Assembly: GCA_022457155.1 (NCBI GenBank)
Contig: JAJGOT010000034.1
Coordinates: 688,501 to 752,500, forward strand
Length of the DNA stretch: 64,000 nt
Reading direction: 5' to 3'
Origin: Cladopsammia gracilis
Lineage: Eukaryota > Cnidaria > Anthozoa > Scleractinia > Dendrophylliidae
The notes under the pieces were generated by a model. It was not told the DNA's origin, made no database searches, and saw nothing but the letters and a program-made list of their open reading frames with translations. The translations under genes and the position numbers were made by a program. Shown piece after piece: positions 38,079-50,320 of this stretch (positions within the stretch are counted from its first letter, which is position 1; every line of letters begins with the position of its first letter).

Positions 38079-38134
<56 letters not shown>
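37815..38134 (+). mobile_element. tRNA-derived SINE with (TTA)n tail, left arm
   Basis: The head has Pol III boxes: TGGTCGAGTGG (box A, 37826-37836) and GGTTCAAGTCC (box B, 37870-37880). It folds like tRNA-Thr with TGT in the anticodon loop, but the acceptor stem has mismatches. A non-tRNA body follows, with the inverted pair CCAACTGG and CCAGTTGG, then an ATTATT tail. Head, body and simple tail mark a SINE rather than a tRNA gene. Both arms carry it. Confidence 0.75.
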
Positions 38135-38584
38135 GATAATTACAGCATATGAAGCTAAATTGGAGAGCTAAAGATCAGCGTACTGTTAAAGTAATTGGAA
38201 GCATCGCTGGCCATAACTATCCGGGTCTCCGAAATCATCTTTACTAATTGACAAACTCGACTCTCGAAATCACACAGGAAGCCCAACACGCAAGATTAGA
38301 ACTGCTTCCCTGTGCGGGCAGCAAAAAGTAACACCTTAGGAATAAGTTCCGTCTACGTTTTTAGTAACAAAAGCGTATTGAAACCGGCTATGATGCGCAC
38401 GTGCTATGAGGCTAAAATGTTTCCTTAGTTCCCTGATTCATCATTAGAAGACTTTTGTCGTTTTGCAGAGGAAAGCGCGTTTCTCAGACAGTGCACTAAA
38501 TAAAAAAAGTCCACGCGGCAGGCAGAACAGTAAAAAGAAAAAATTAGAATCAAGCAGCGATCCTGTGCCTGCTAGAGCACAAGA

Positions 38585-40480
38585 ACTTAAAAATGCGAAC
38601 GAACCTTGTTGCTGTGTTGTATTCTTTGTCGTTTGCCTGTTCCTCGGGTTGATTTACGCGATTTCGGCGAGTTATCGTTATTTGGGTGTTCCGTCAGGCT
38701 GAATATTTTTATCCGACATACCATGCGAACGATGAATGTGTCCACGCGACTCTGAAAGCGCCTATCTCGAATTTCCCGAAGTGGTCGGTACAAGTTCAAA
38801 GGGGACAGACGTAAAATAAGACCCCCCTTCTGAACCCCACCATTTGGACCCCATATTGACCCTATCTGGACCCCATCTGGACCCCATCTGGACCCCATCT
38901 GGACCCCATCTGGACCCCATCTGGACCCCTATCTGGACCCCCACTAAGTTGGTCCCTATCTGGACCCGGACCCCCATCTGGATTCCCTTCATTTTTCACT
39001 CAGAAATACACCCGATGACTGTTTAACATTGAAATCTACCTGAGACGGCTAAACGTCTCTGAAGTTAGGATGAAAACATAAAATATTTCAGCAATGAAGT
39101 GAAGCAAATAAAACTGAATGGCCAAGAACCAAAATTAGACCCAATGTGGTGTCAGGAATAGGATTTACTGACAAACGTCATCTTGCGAAAAAAAACCTGT
39201 TTCTGATTAATAACCAAAAAATCTGTAAAATAAGAAACGCTTGCAAATTTGAAAAATTGAGGTACACTTGGTCAGGGGTAACTTAAATAGAAGATGGCAG
39301 AATTTAAAGATAGGGAATCACGACGATATACACAACTTGCTGGTTAATTTGGCAAGAATGTGCTTTGCTTCTTATCAGTGTGCTGTCTTATTTTAGCCAC
39401 CACATTGTGTTTTCTTCTTGCTTCTCCGCAATGCAATGTTGTTTTTAAGAGAATTTCAAAAAGATCTGATACACATTATCCCCACCCTTGGGAATTTGAC
39501 TTGAAGTCTGGATAGGGTTGGGATGATTGAATATCCAAAGTGAGGGATTTGATTCATATATTTGGTCAGGAGGAATCTATCCTTCCTCTCCCTGGCTTAA
39601 CATCTTAACTTTGGTAAGTGCATAATTGCTAGAATGGAAACCTTTGATTACAAAAGTCCACACGAGGCGTGGAAAAAGCGCAATGAATCTCTAATGTAGA
39701 AATGCTCGAGCTTACGAACTGAATGTAAGCCTGACACTACAGCAAATGGACTGATTTAATTAATGGCAAATATTTCAGCTAATCAAATTAGCCTTCCTTA
39801 GGGCATGGTCTATACTGAAGGAAAATGCGATTTTGCTATTTTTCTTCAGGATCGTGTCCTGGCCATGAGGGAGGCTAATTTGGTTAGCCTAAATATTGGC
39901 TATTTTCATTTGCTTTACTTTACTTCAATATTTTCCGTTTTCATCCCAAACTTCAGATAAGATTAGCGGTCGCAGGTAGATTTCGATTACAGTTTGTGCA
40001 TTCCCAGGATGGGAGTCCAGATGGGGGTCCAAATGGGGATCCAGATGGAATCCAGATGGGGGTCCAGATAGTGGTCCAAATAGGGGTCCAGATGGCCCAG
40101 ACGGGATCCAGATGTGGTCCATAAAGGGGTCCAGAAGGGAGGTCCACGTTTTGTATCGACCCTTCCAGAAGAGAAGCTGTCTCGAAACAAATGTTTCGCA
40201 GGGAACGCGTTTTTGATGGAATTGCGTAACGAGGGAACTGACAGGAAACTTGAGCATATCCGCTTTGATTCTATGGAGGAGTTGTGGCAGCAGGGTTATT
40301 TTGGGTGGATTTATTCGCTTCGAGCGGTGGGCACTCCGGAAATCAGTGTTCTGCCTTCTAACACCCAAATATTAACGATAACTCGTCGAAATCGCGTTAA
40401 ATCGCCCCGAGGAGCAGGCAAACGACAAAGAATACAATACAGCAACAGGGTATGTCAGTTTATTTACAAGACATTCGCAT
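38585..40480. mobile_element. ~1.9-kb foldback-type element, left arm
   Basis: The ends are long inverted repeats: a segment with TTTGTCGTTTGCCTG and GCGATTTCG near 38620-38670 returns inverted near 40380-40450. Inward of each end lies a GGACCCCATCTG-type minisatellite (38828-38990, and inverted at 40010-40140). No transposase is visible; ORFs follow the repeat words. A mirror copy lies at about 46770-48335. Confidence 0.6.
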
Positions 40481-42499
40481 TTTTAATTTTTTTAAAGAAA
40501 ACCGTTACATTCTCATACAAACCTTTATAAATCGAATCTTTGTAACACAATACCGCTCATAAAGCAAGGTTCATGTCCCGGTTATCTGATAGTGAATTTG
40601 GGCTGCCTGTGGTCAAACGCAATAAAAGTTACTTAGTTTACATGGCTACTACAAAGACCCATGTTGAAAGGATGAAACAGGCACTCAGCCACATATTGCG
40701 GCAAGGAAATGCCTTAATTCAATACTAGTTTTTCTTTATTCATGAAGGATAACAAGTATCTCCCCTTAGATGAACATTTGGGTGTTATTGTTAGTTGCTC
40801 AAACTTGGAAAATGAAAATGCTCAAAGCTCGCCTTCCCATCCCTCTCTATGGTCTGTGTTCTTTTCTGTGGTTCCTCTTTCAGGAATTATCAACTCATAA
40901 GTAAAACTTTAGCCTGCGTATGCGTAAAAGGCGCCTGTTTAAAATACAGCCCAATATCAAGTACGCACGGGAGCGGTTTCTTACGAATTGACCGCTTTGG
41001 CTACTTTCAAAAAGAGAGACACTTTTCCATGCTGTCACAAAGCGGCATTCATGTATGTTCATTTTACCTGTCCACATTCAAAGTAGGTTTCAAGGATGTA
41101 CTTATAGAAGCCCTAGTGTGAAACCACCAATTATCTTTAGCGACTAAAGCACTGCTGTAAAAGCAATGGTGATCCTGTCACAAACAACAATTCTGGTGCA
41201 TTTCCATCTTTTTTCAATATTTCTGTTACGTCTCGCTAGGAAACGGCTTCCAAACGCCACGAACGCCAAGATATAAAGCTTTTCAAACCAATATCCATCT
41301 TCATCTAACAATATTTGTCAGATTTAGAAAACACTATCTTTTATACTTTTATTTGCCATTCAACAAATTGACAAGCCCTATATACAAACTTGACATATCG
41401 GGTAGGTGGGTACTTCGTCTTAAATTACTGTACAACCAAAGCGGCTGAATTGCGAAATTCGTTACAAAAAATATAATATGTACATTATGAATATGGGGGC
41501 CGTACATATATTTTAAATTTATGCCATCCTGCTCAGATTCAAACGATTGTAGGTTCTTTATTACATTTTTAATCAGCTTATATTTAGATGTGTAAATAAT
41601 GATCAATACTTCAAATTTATAGCTTCCCAATCACTCAATGTGCATATTCATTCCCTTGTAAAGCTTTTTACCATCACTTTCCAGGTGATTCTTTTAAAAT
41701 AAAATCTGACGAAAATAATTGGAAACGTCTCTATCATGTGATGTATCAAAATGTGCAATAAAATATAGGTCATTGCGCTGGCGAAAGAGATATTAATAAT
41801 GCATTCAAGTTGTCCCATATATCCCTGTATCAAGTGCGTGCTTTTTCGATCGACTCAGGTCAGTCTCATTTCGCCGTAGCTTAACTTTTTTAGCCCGTCA
41901 AAAGTCTGCTCTCTGACGAAGGGTTCCTTATATGAAGATTACCCTAACAGTAGTTTTCCCCCTTGTGGGCGTTGATCCTAATGTGGAAGTTTTACCGTTG
42001 TGGAAGGTGTTTCAGTCCGGATTAGAAGGGACCGTTATTTGAAGATTACCCTACAACAGTAGTTTTTCACCTCGTTGGCGTTGATTCTAATGTGGGAAAA
42101 GGTAGTTCTCCGGATAAGAAGGAACCCTTATATGAGGATTCCTCGAAGGAGCCTTATTATCCTGTGGAAGCTTTTTCTCCTAGTTTTAAGGGCATTTTTT
42201 TATTTCCCTCTTCTTGGCGTTTATCCTAATACATGGAAGTTTTACCCAATGAAAGCTGTTTCTGTGATGAGAATTATACCCCTCATATGGGAATTCTCTT
42301 AACAGGAGTTCCCCTGTTGAGAATTTATCCTAATTGAGGGAACTTTACCTTTTTTAAGCTGTGCCCCAACAAGAAGTTTATTCAAATGCTCCTTAAATGG
42401 TAAATGGGGATTTCCTAATAGGGGGTTCCCCCTCTGCCCCCATAGAGAAACTGAACATTAGTGACTAACTTGTCGACAACAGGTATATTTTTAAGAGCA
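40480..42499. other. 3' flank of gene C, no gene recognised
   Basis: Within it, 41680-41880 matches the 7033-7220 and 22840-23040 segments, which lie upstream of genes A and B. At 41925-42400 there are imperfect ~110-bp repeats built on TTATATGAAGATTACCCTA- and GGCGTTGATCCTAATGTGG-like words. All is mirrored at 44757-46770. Confidence 0.5.
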
Positions 42500-42665
42500 T
42501 TTATTGAATAGTTTACAAGTCTAAAATCCGCCGTAGAACACAATCTTACTAGTGGAACAATGATGACTTTTTTACTACAAATTATACCCCTTATGAAGCC
42601 CTTTTAATCTAATGCTCCTGTTGCTGCCTCTGCGATTTTCGCGACGTGCAGGGCGGATGTTTACT

Positions 42666-43411
42666 CTAGTTTGATGCTTCAATTCTACCGCATCCCCAGC
42701 AAAAAACACATGGGGCACGTTTTTTACGACGAGTGGTACTCTTTTTGGCAGCGCAGTTCCCGCTGTCCTTGAAATGGACCTCCAAACCCACTTTGCACTG
42801 CTTCATGTTGGTCAGATTCCTGGCTTTGATTTCACTGTCAATCTTCGTAACCATTTCCACATCATATGTATCTGAGAAAACAAAACAGATAATTATCAAT
42901 CATTTGATAAACTGAACATGGAAACAACCTGTCTTTTCTTCGCATTCCAACTATTTTTTGTTCCTTTGTAGAGTTGGAACCGATGTCCATAATTTCATGA
43001 AGGAAGAATCAGATGTTTACCTGGCATCAAAGTCTGCAATTCTTGGATAATTTCCTGCAGCCGCGAGCAGTCCACGATCTTAAAGAAGAAGAACCTTTTC
43101 TCGTAGAGTGGTTTGTCACTTTCGGCCTCACTCATCAGCTTCGTAGTGACCTCTTTCTTGTAACCATGACTCTCAAGTTCTGTTTTCTTTAGCATGGCCA
43201 ACATTTGTTTGTCCGAGGGTTGATAATCCGGATTGGAGATCCTCATTACCAAGGTTTCATGCGATCTGGCATCTGTAAACAGACAAATGAAATTCGTAAG
43301 TTAGTATCATGAGCAGAAAAAAAATTCATAAAACGAATAGATTTTTCTGCCTAGGGAATGTATTACCTACAGAACAAATGCAAGACGAAGTGAAATTCGA
43401 AGAGAAATCAT
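42666..43411 (-). CDS. Secreted prepropeptide gene C (left arm)
   Basis: Mirror of gene C' (43845-44590). Exons on the minus strand are 43411-43351, 43272-43021 and 42871-42666, giving 172 residues. The protein matches C' except for a Met/Leu difference early in exon 2 (VMRISNPDY here, VLRISNPDY in C'). RRKKR, then a short peptide with CVFCWGC, ends the chain. Its AATAAA lies at 42505-42500. The arm boundary cuts at 43484, about 70 bp upstream of the ATG, and the TATAAAAG of C' is replaced by TTACCAAG. The copy may therefore be silent or use another promoter, although its frame remains open. Confidence 0.8.
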
Positions 43412-43484
43412 TTTGCTGGATCACTGATCTGCTCGAAGGCTATCTCGTGAAACGAATGATTCTCAATGTACTGCTGACTCTCTT

Positions 43485-43771
43485 GGTAAGTTACCTTCGA
43501 GAGTCACGGGTAACCTGATCATAAGTTCCAGTTTAGAAACGGTGAAGGAATTCGTAGAACAATACCTTCCGTGATGATTACTCCAGTCAGTTACGGCGGC
43601 TCATCAGTGGCACTTAGTAGACAAACTACTTCGGCAACTGAAATAGTGCGAACGTGTTTAAAGCATGGGTCTTTCGCGTTTTAGATGTCAACAAATTGTC
43701 CAAAAATAAACTTAAATACAAATATATTCCCTTCAATCAACCTTGACATCACGGAAGTATGCTAGGTATAA
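43485..43771. other. 287-bp unique spacer at the centre of symmetry
   Basis: The only part of the centre that does not mirror. It lies between the divergent genes C and C', so it would hold any shared upstream control. It contains TGACATCACGG and GGAAGTATG words near 43744 and ends in the TATA box of C'. Confidence 0.8.
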
Positions 43772-43774
43772 AAG
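43767..43774 (+). promoter_or_regulatory. TATA box of gene C', at the inversion boundary
   Basis: TATAAAAG lies 78 bp above the ATG of C'. The mirror begins at 43772, inside this box, so the first five bases belong to the spacer and only the last three to the arm. Confidence 0.75.
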
Positions 43775-43844
43775 AGAGTCAGCAGTACATTGAGAATCAT
43801 TCGTTTCACGAGATAGCCTTCGAGCAGATCAGTGATCCAGCAAA

Positions 43845-44590
43845 ATGATTTCTCTTCGAATTTCACTTCGTCTTGCATTTGTTCTGTCGGTAATACATTC
43901 CCTAGGCAGAAAAATCTATTCGTTTTATGAATTTTTTTTCTGCTCATGATACTAACTTACGAATTTCATTTGTCTGTTTACAGATGCCAGATCGCATGAA
44001 ACCTTGGTATTGAGGATCTCCAATCCGGATTATCAACCCTCGGACAAACAAATGTTAGCCATGCTAAAGAAAACAGAACTTGAGAGTCATGGTTACAAGA
44101 AAGAGGTCACTACGAAGCTGATGAGTGAGGCCGAAAGTGACAAACCACTCTACGAGAAAAGGTTCTTCTTCTTTAAGATCGTGGACTGCTCGCGGCTGCA
44201 GGAAATTATCCAAGAATTGCAGACTTTGATGCCAGGTAAACATCTGATTCTTCCTTCATGAAATTATGGACATCGGTTCCAACTCTACAAAGGAACAAAA
44301 AATAGTTGGAATGCGAAGAAAAGACAGGTTGTTTCCATGTTCAGTTTATCAAATGATTGATAATTATCTGTTTTGTTTTCTCAGATACATATGATGTGGA
44401 AATGGTTACGAAGATTGACAGTGAAATCAAAGCCAGGAATCTGACCAACATGAAGCAGTGCAAAGTGGGTTTGGAGGTCCATTTCAAGGACAGCGGGAAC
44501 TGCGCTGCCAAAAAGAGTACCACTCGTCGTAAAAAACGTGCCCCATGTGTTTTTTGCTGGGGATGCGGTAGAATTGAAGCATCAAACTAG
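43845..44590 (+). CDS. Secreted prepropeptide gene C' (right arm)
   Basis: Exons 43845-43905, 43984-44235 and 44385-44590 give 172 residues, the same length as gene B. The signal peptide starts MISLRISLRLAFVLSVIHSL. The only phase-compatible end for exon 1 is CCTAG before a GC donor (GCAGAA); the GT donor at 43890 would break the frame. The first intron would be just 78 bp. The prodomain has SDKQMLAMLKKTELESHGY, FKIVDCSRLQEI and MKQCKVGLEV. RRKKR follows, then a 16-residue tail with CVFCWGC. TATA is at 43767 and AATAAA at 44751-44756. Exons 2 and 3 are firm by alignment with B; exon 1 is less so. Confidence 0.8.
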
Positions 44591-44756
44591 AGTAAACATC
44601 CGCCCTGCACGTCGCGAAAATCGCAGAGGCAGCAACAGGAGCATTAGATTAAAAGGGCTTCATAAGGGGTATAATTTGTAGTAAAAAAGTCATCATTGTT
44701 CCACTAGTAAGATTGTGTTCTACGGCGGATTTTAGACTTGTAAACTATTCAATAAA

Positions 44757-46770
44757 TGCTCTTAAAATTTACCTGTTGTCGACAAGTTAGTCACTAATGT
44801 TCAGTTTCTCTATGGGGGCAGAGGGGGAACCCCCTATTAGGAAATCCCCATTTACCATTTAAGGAGCATTTGAATAAACTTCTTGTTGGGGCACAGCTTA
44901 AAAAAGGTAAAGTTCCCTCAATTAGGATAAATTCTCAACAGGGGAACTCCTGTTAAGAGAATTCCCATATGAGGGGTATAATTCTCATCACAGAAACAGC
45001 TTTCATTGGGTAAAACTTCCATGTATTAGGATAAACGCCAAGAAGAGGGAAATAAAAAAATGCCCTTAAAACTAGGAGAAAAAGCTTCCACAGGATAATA
45101 AGGCTCCTTCGAGGAATCCTCATATAAGGGTTCCTTCTTATCCGGAGAACTACCTTTTCCCACATTAGAATCAACGCCAACGAGGTGAAAAACTACTGTT
45201 GTAGGGTAATCTTCAAATAACGGTCCCTTCTAATCCGGACTGAAACACCTTCCACAACGGTAAAACTTCCACATTAGGATCAACGCCCACAAGGGGGAAA
45301 ACTACTGTTAGGGTAATCTTCATATAAGGAACCCTTCGTCAGAGAGCAGACTTTTGACGGGCTAAAAAAGTTAAGCTACGGCGAAATGAGACTGACCTGA
45401 GTCGATCGAAAAAGCACGCACTTGATACAGGGATATATGGGACAACTTGAATGCATTTTTAATATCTCTTTCGCCAGCGCAATGACCTATATTTTATTGC
45501 ACATTTTGATACATCACATGATAGAGACGTTTCCAATTATTTTCGTCAGATTTTATTTTAAAAGAATCACCTGGAAAGTGATGGTAAAAAGCTTTACAAG
45601 GGAATGAATATGCACATTGAGTGATTGGGAAGCTATAAATTTGAAGTATTGATCATTATTTACACATCTAAATATAAGCTGATTAAAAATGTAATAAAGA
45701 ACCTACAATCGTTTGAATCTGAGCAGGATGGCATAAATTTAAAATATATGTACGGCCCCCATATTCATAATGTACATATTATATTTTTTGTAACGAATTT
45801 CGCAATTCAGCCGCTTTGGTTGTACAGTAATTTAAGACGAAGTACCCACCTACCCGATATGTCAAGTTTGTATATAGGGCTTGTCAATTTGTTGAATGGC
45901 AAATAAAAGTATAAAAGATAGTGTTTTCTAAATCTGACAAATATTGTTAGATGAAGATGGATATTGGTTTGAAAAGCTTTATATCTTGGCGTTCGTGGCG
46001 TTTGGAAGCCGTTTCCTAGCGAGACGTAACAGAAATATTGAAGAAAGATGGAAATGCACCAGAATTGTTGTTTGTGACAGGATCACCATTGCTTTTACAG
46101 CAGTGCTTTAGTCGCTAAAGATAATTGGTGGTTTCACACTAGGGCTTCTATAAGTACATCCTTGAAACCTACTTTGAATGTGAACAGGTAAAATGAACAT
46201 ACATGAATGCCGCCTTGTGACAGCATGGAAAAGTGACTGTCTTTTTTAAAGTAGTCAAAGCGTTCAATCCGTAAGAAACCGCTCCCGTGCGTACTTGATA
46301 TTGGGCTGTATTGTAAACAGGCGCCTTTTACGCATACGCAGGCTAAAGTTTTACTTATGAGTTGATAATTCCTAAAAGAGGAACCACAGAAAAGAACACA
46401 GACCATAGAGAGGGATGGGAAGGCGAGCTTTGAGCATTTTCATTTTCCAAGTTTGAGCAACTAACAATAACACCCAAATGTTCATCTAAGGGGAGATACT
46501 TGTTATTCTTCATGAATAAAGAAAAACTAGTATTGAATTAAGGCATTTCCTTGCTGCAATATGTGGCTGAGTGCCTGTTTCATCCTTTCAACATGGGTCT
46601 TTGTAGTAGCCATGTAAACTAAGTAACTTTTATTGCGTTTGACCACAGGCAGCCCAAATTCACTATCAGATAACCGGGACATGAACCTTGCTTTATGAGC
46701 GGTATTGTGTTACAAAGATTCGATTTATAAAGGTTTGTATGAGAATGTAACGGTTTTCTTTAAAAACTTA
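44757..46770. other. 3' flank of gene C', mirror of 40480-42499
   Basis: Same repeats as the left arm, with almost no differences to about 46.1 kb, then clearly more. No gene recognised. Confidence 0.5.
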
Positions 46771-48335
46771 AAATGCGAATGTCTTGTAAATAAACTGACG
46801 TACCCTGTTGCTGTGTTAATTTGTATTCTTTGTCTTTTGCCTGCTCCTCGGGGCGATTTAACGCGATTTCGACGAGTTATCGTTAATATTTGGGTGTTAG
46901 AAGGCAGAACACTGATTTCCGGAGTGCCCACCACTCGAAGCGAATAAATCCACCCAAAATAACCCTGCTGCCACAATTCCTCCATAGAATCAAAGCAGGT
47001 ATGCTCAAGTTTCCTGTCAGTTCCCTCGTTACGCAATTCCATCAAAAACGCGTTCCCTGCGAAACATTTGTTTCGAGACAGCTTCTCTTCTGGAAGGGTC
47101 GGTACAAAACGTGGACAACCCTTCTGGGCCCCTTTATGGACCCCATCTGGATCCCGTCTGGGCCATCTGGACCCCTATTTGGATTCCATCTGGACCTCCA
47201 TTTAGACCCCCATCTGGACTCCCATCCTGGAAATGCACAAACTGTAATTGAAATCTACCTGCGACCGCTAATCTTATCTGAAGTTGGGATGAAAACGGAA
47301 AATATTGAAGTAAAGTAAAGCAAATGAAAATAGCCAATATTTAGGTTAACCAAATTAGCCTCCCTCATGGCCAGGACATGATCCTGAAGAAAAATAGCAA
47401 AATCGCATTTTCCTTCAGTATAGCCCATGCCCTAAGGAAGGCTTATTTGATTAGCTGAAATATTTGTCATTAATTAAATCAGCCCATTTGCTGTAGTGTT
47501 AGGCTTACATTCAGTTCGTAAGCTCGAGCATTTCTACTTTAGAGATTCATTGTGCTTTTTCCACGCCATGTTGTTGCTGAAATAAGACAGCACACTGATA
47601 AGGTCGATAAGAAGCAAAGCACATTCTTGCCAAATTAACCAGCAAGTTGTGTATATCGTCGCGATTCCCTATCTTCAAATTCTGCCATCTTCTATTTAAG
47701 TTACCCCTGACCAAGTGTACCTCAATTTTTTTAAATTGGCAAGCGTTTCTTATTTTACAGATTTTTTGGTTATTAATCAGAAACAGGTTTTTTTCGCAAG
47801 ATGACGTTTGTCAGTAAATCCTATTCCTGACACCACATTGGGTCTAATTTTGGTTCTTGGCCATTCAGTTTTATTTGCTTCACTTCAATGCTGAAATATT
47901 TTTTGTTTTCATCCTAACTTCAGAGAAGTTTAGCCGTCTCAGGTAGATTTCAATGTTAAACAGTCATCGTGTGTATTTCTGAGTGAAAAATGAAGGGAAT
48001 CCAGATGGGGGTCCGGGTCCAGATAGGGGCCAACTTAGTGGGGTCCAGATGGGTCCAGATAGGGTCAATATGAGATCCAAATGGTGGGGTCCAGAAGGGG
48101 GGTCTTATTTTAAGTCTGTCCCCTTTGAATTTGTACCGATCACTTCGGGAAATTCGAGATAGGCGCTTTCAGAGTCGCGTGGACACATTCACCGTTCGCA
48201 TGGTATGTCGGATATAAATATTCAGCCTGACGAAACACCCAAATAACGATAACTCGCCGAAATCGCGTAAATCAACCCGAGGAACAGGCAAACGACAAAG
48301 AATACAACACAGCAACAAGGTTCGTTCGCATTTTT
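46770..48335. mobile_element. Foldback-type element, right arm copy
   Basis: Mirror of 38585-40480, with shorter GGACCCC-type arrays and lacking the ~265 bp found at 39398-39665. Boundaries are approximate. Confidence 0.6.
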
Positions 48336-48794
48336 AAGTTCTTGTGCTCTAGCAGGCACAGGATCGCTGCTTGATTCTAATTTTTTCTTTTTACTGTTCT
48401 GCCTGCCGCGTGGACTTTTTTATTTAGCGCACTGTCTGAGAAACGCGCTTTCCTCTGCAAAACGACAAAAGTCTTCTAATGATGAATCAGGGAACTAAGG
48501 AAACATTTTAGTCTCATAGCACGCGCTCATCATAGCCGGTTTCAATACGCTTTTGTTACTAAAAACGTAGACGGAACTTATTCCTAAGGTGTTACTTTTT
48601 GCTGCCCGCACAGGGAAGCAGTTCTAATCTTGCGTGTTGGGCTTCCTGTGTGATTTCGAGAGTCGAGTTTGTCAATTAGTAAAGATGATTTCGGAGACCC
48701 GGATAGTTATGGCCAGCGATGCTTCCAATTACTTTAACAGTACGCTGATCTTTAGCTCTCCAATTTAGCTTCCATTTAAACTGCTGTAATTATC

Positions 48795-48832
<38 letters not shown>

Positions 48833-49096
48833 CACTTTATTTAAGTGTCAAGGTATTTAGCGCGCGAGCACTAATTGGGGACACTTAATAAAGAAACAAA
48901 TATTCAAATAGAACATAACATTTTAAAAATCCCAACTGGCAGGAGGCAAACCAGTTGGCTATTTTACAAGCGTGGTCGAGGAGTTGAACTCGGGTCTGCC
49001 GTGAAACAACTCCAGCAAGTGGTCAGAGCGGGACTTGAACCCGGGACCTCCGGATTACAAGTCCGACGCCCTAACCACTCGACCACGCTGCCTCCC
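48795..49096 (-). mobile_element. tRNA-derived SINE, right arm copy
   Basis: Mirror of 37815-38134, with a shorter (TAA)n tail of about 36 bp. Box A and box B are intact on the minus strand. Confidence 0.75.
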
Positions 49097-50169
49097 ATAT
49101 ATTCAAATTCATATTCAAATTGTAACTACTTAAGCTTCTATAAATTTAGATATTCAAATTGTAACGAGCTTCTGCAACTGAAAATGGCATAAGTTTGCCG
49201 AAACATGTCTTGCAAATTGAAAATTGTTGTGCTATTTCTTCAACTCATTGCAAATTTTTCTGCTATCGCGCCCGTTTGAATATTGATACATTTTGATTCA
49301 CACAACGTATAAAACTTCCCGTTAACTTTAAGTTCTAATATGTTCGACAAGGTTTTAGTCAAACTGAATATTAACTTTAAAAATATTTATAGTTATATCC
49401 GATTTATTTTAAAATTACAGAGTTATTTTATTGCCACATGAAAGGCAGTTTTATGGTAATAGAGACATACAAATTGAATTCTCCTGTTCGGTCTTAGTAC
49501 ATTACTCCCAGTAGCAGTTGAGAGAATCTGCATTTGTATCAACTCACATCATATTGAAAATCGAGATATGATATTATCTGCACCAAATTGACCATAACGG
49601 CCAAATTGACCATAACGGCCATTTTGATGGTTTCAGTTACAGAGCTTGACCGTGCTGGCAAAAGCGATATAATGGACTAAGTAACCCCATATATCCGTGT
49701 ATCTCTCATTTTGGTAAATGTAAATGTAAATGTAGTGTTATAAGGAGCCACGGACATTCTCGGAGGTCAAATTCTCCCATAGAAAACCGTCACTTATTTA
49801 GCTCTATTTATTTAATTATTTAATTTAAATAGTTATTATTACTCATATATACTCTCCCTTTTCAATGTGATTAATTTAGCCATAGCTTCATAACTAGTTC
49901 CTAAAAGTACTGTATATTAACCTCCACCCACTTGTTACCGCTCTGTGGTAGTAGCCAACTCGAAAGCTTGGCTCCTTTGGCTGTTACACACTTTTTGCTT
50001 TGTTATGTTTAATTCAATGTATAGTTAGCTCTGTTCTTATTTCTTTTTTTTCTTATTGTTATTACATTGTAATTGAATAAGTGTGAATAAATGAACTTGA
50101 ACTTGAACACTAGAACTGAAAAACAGAAATGCACGTTAAAAAATACTACCCTTTGTAACGCAATACCAT

Positions 50170-50320
50170 CCGGCGTTGTCCAGACTAAAGGACATACTCA
50201 TGGAGAAATGGCTCATTATACAGAATCAACCACATCTGAGAGAAATCTTCAAGGAGCCTCCCCTCATATCATATCGCAAAGGAAAATTCAACGGCCTAAG
50301 CTACGAAGGCTTTAAAATTT
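50170..50320 (+). pseudogene. RT-element C-terminal relic, right arm copy
   Basis: Reads SRLKDILMEKWLIIQNQPHL and then PPLISYRKGKF-like residues. Mirror of the relic at 30230-30430. It lies about 80 bp from the empty BEL target site. Confidence 0.4.

Larger units (their letters stand above)
27871..43484. repeat. Left arm of large inverted duplication
   Basis: Read in reverse complement, this arm matches 43772-52672 from end to end. Near the centre, paired positions add to 87256 (42666 pairs with 44590, 43984 with 43272). The arm is about 15.6 kb, of which 6.4 kb is the BEL element absent from the other arm; a further ~265 bp near 39398-39665 is also left-only. The inner ~2.2 kb is nearly identical between arms and outer parts are more diverged. 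It carries genes B (+) and C (-). Confidence 0.93.

Noticed and set aside
38463..38702. 79-codon frame with a hydrophobic C-terminal stretch
   Set aside because: It lies across the inverted end of the foldback element, and the mirror copy does not preserve it as a distinct gene; probably chance.
41349..41630. 93-codon frame identical in both arms (also 45625-45906)
   Set aside because: Identity reflects the near-perfect mirror, not coding constraint; no motif, splice sites or start context.
42075..42302. 75-codon frame identical in both arms
   Set aside because: Made of imperfect ~110-bp repeats in the 3' flank of gene C; same explanation as above.
43890..43895. GT donor after CTGTCG for exon 1 of C'
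   Set aside because: It would give phase 0 and a stop early in exon 2; the GC donor 16 bp later restores phase 1 and the family length.
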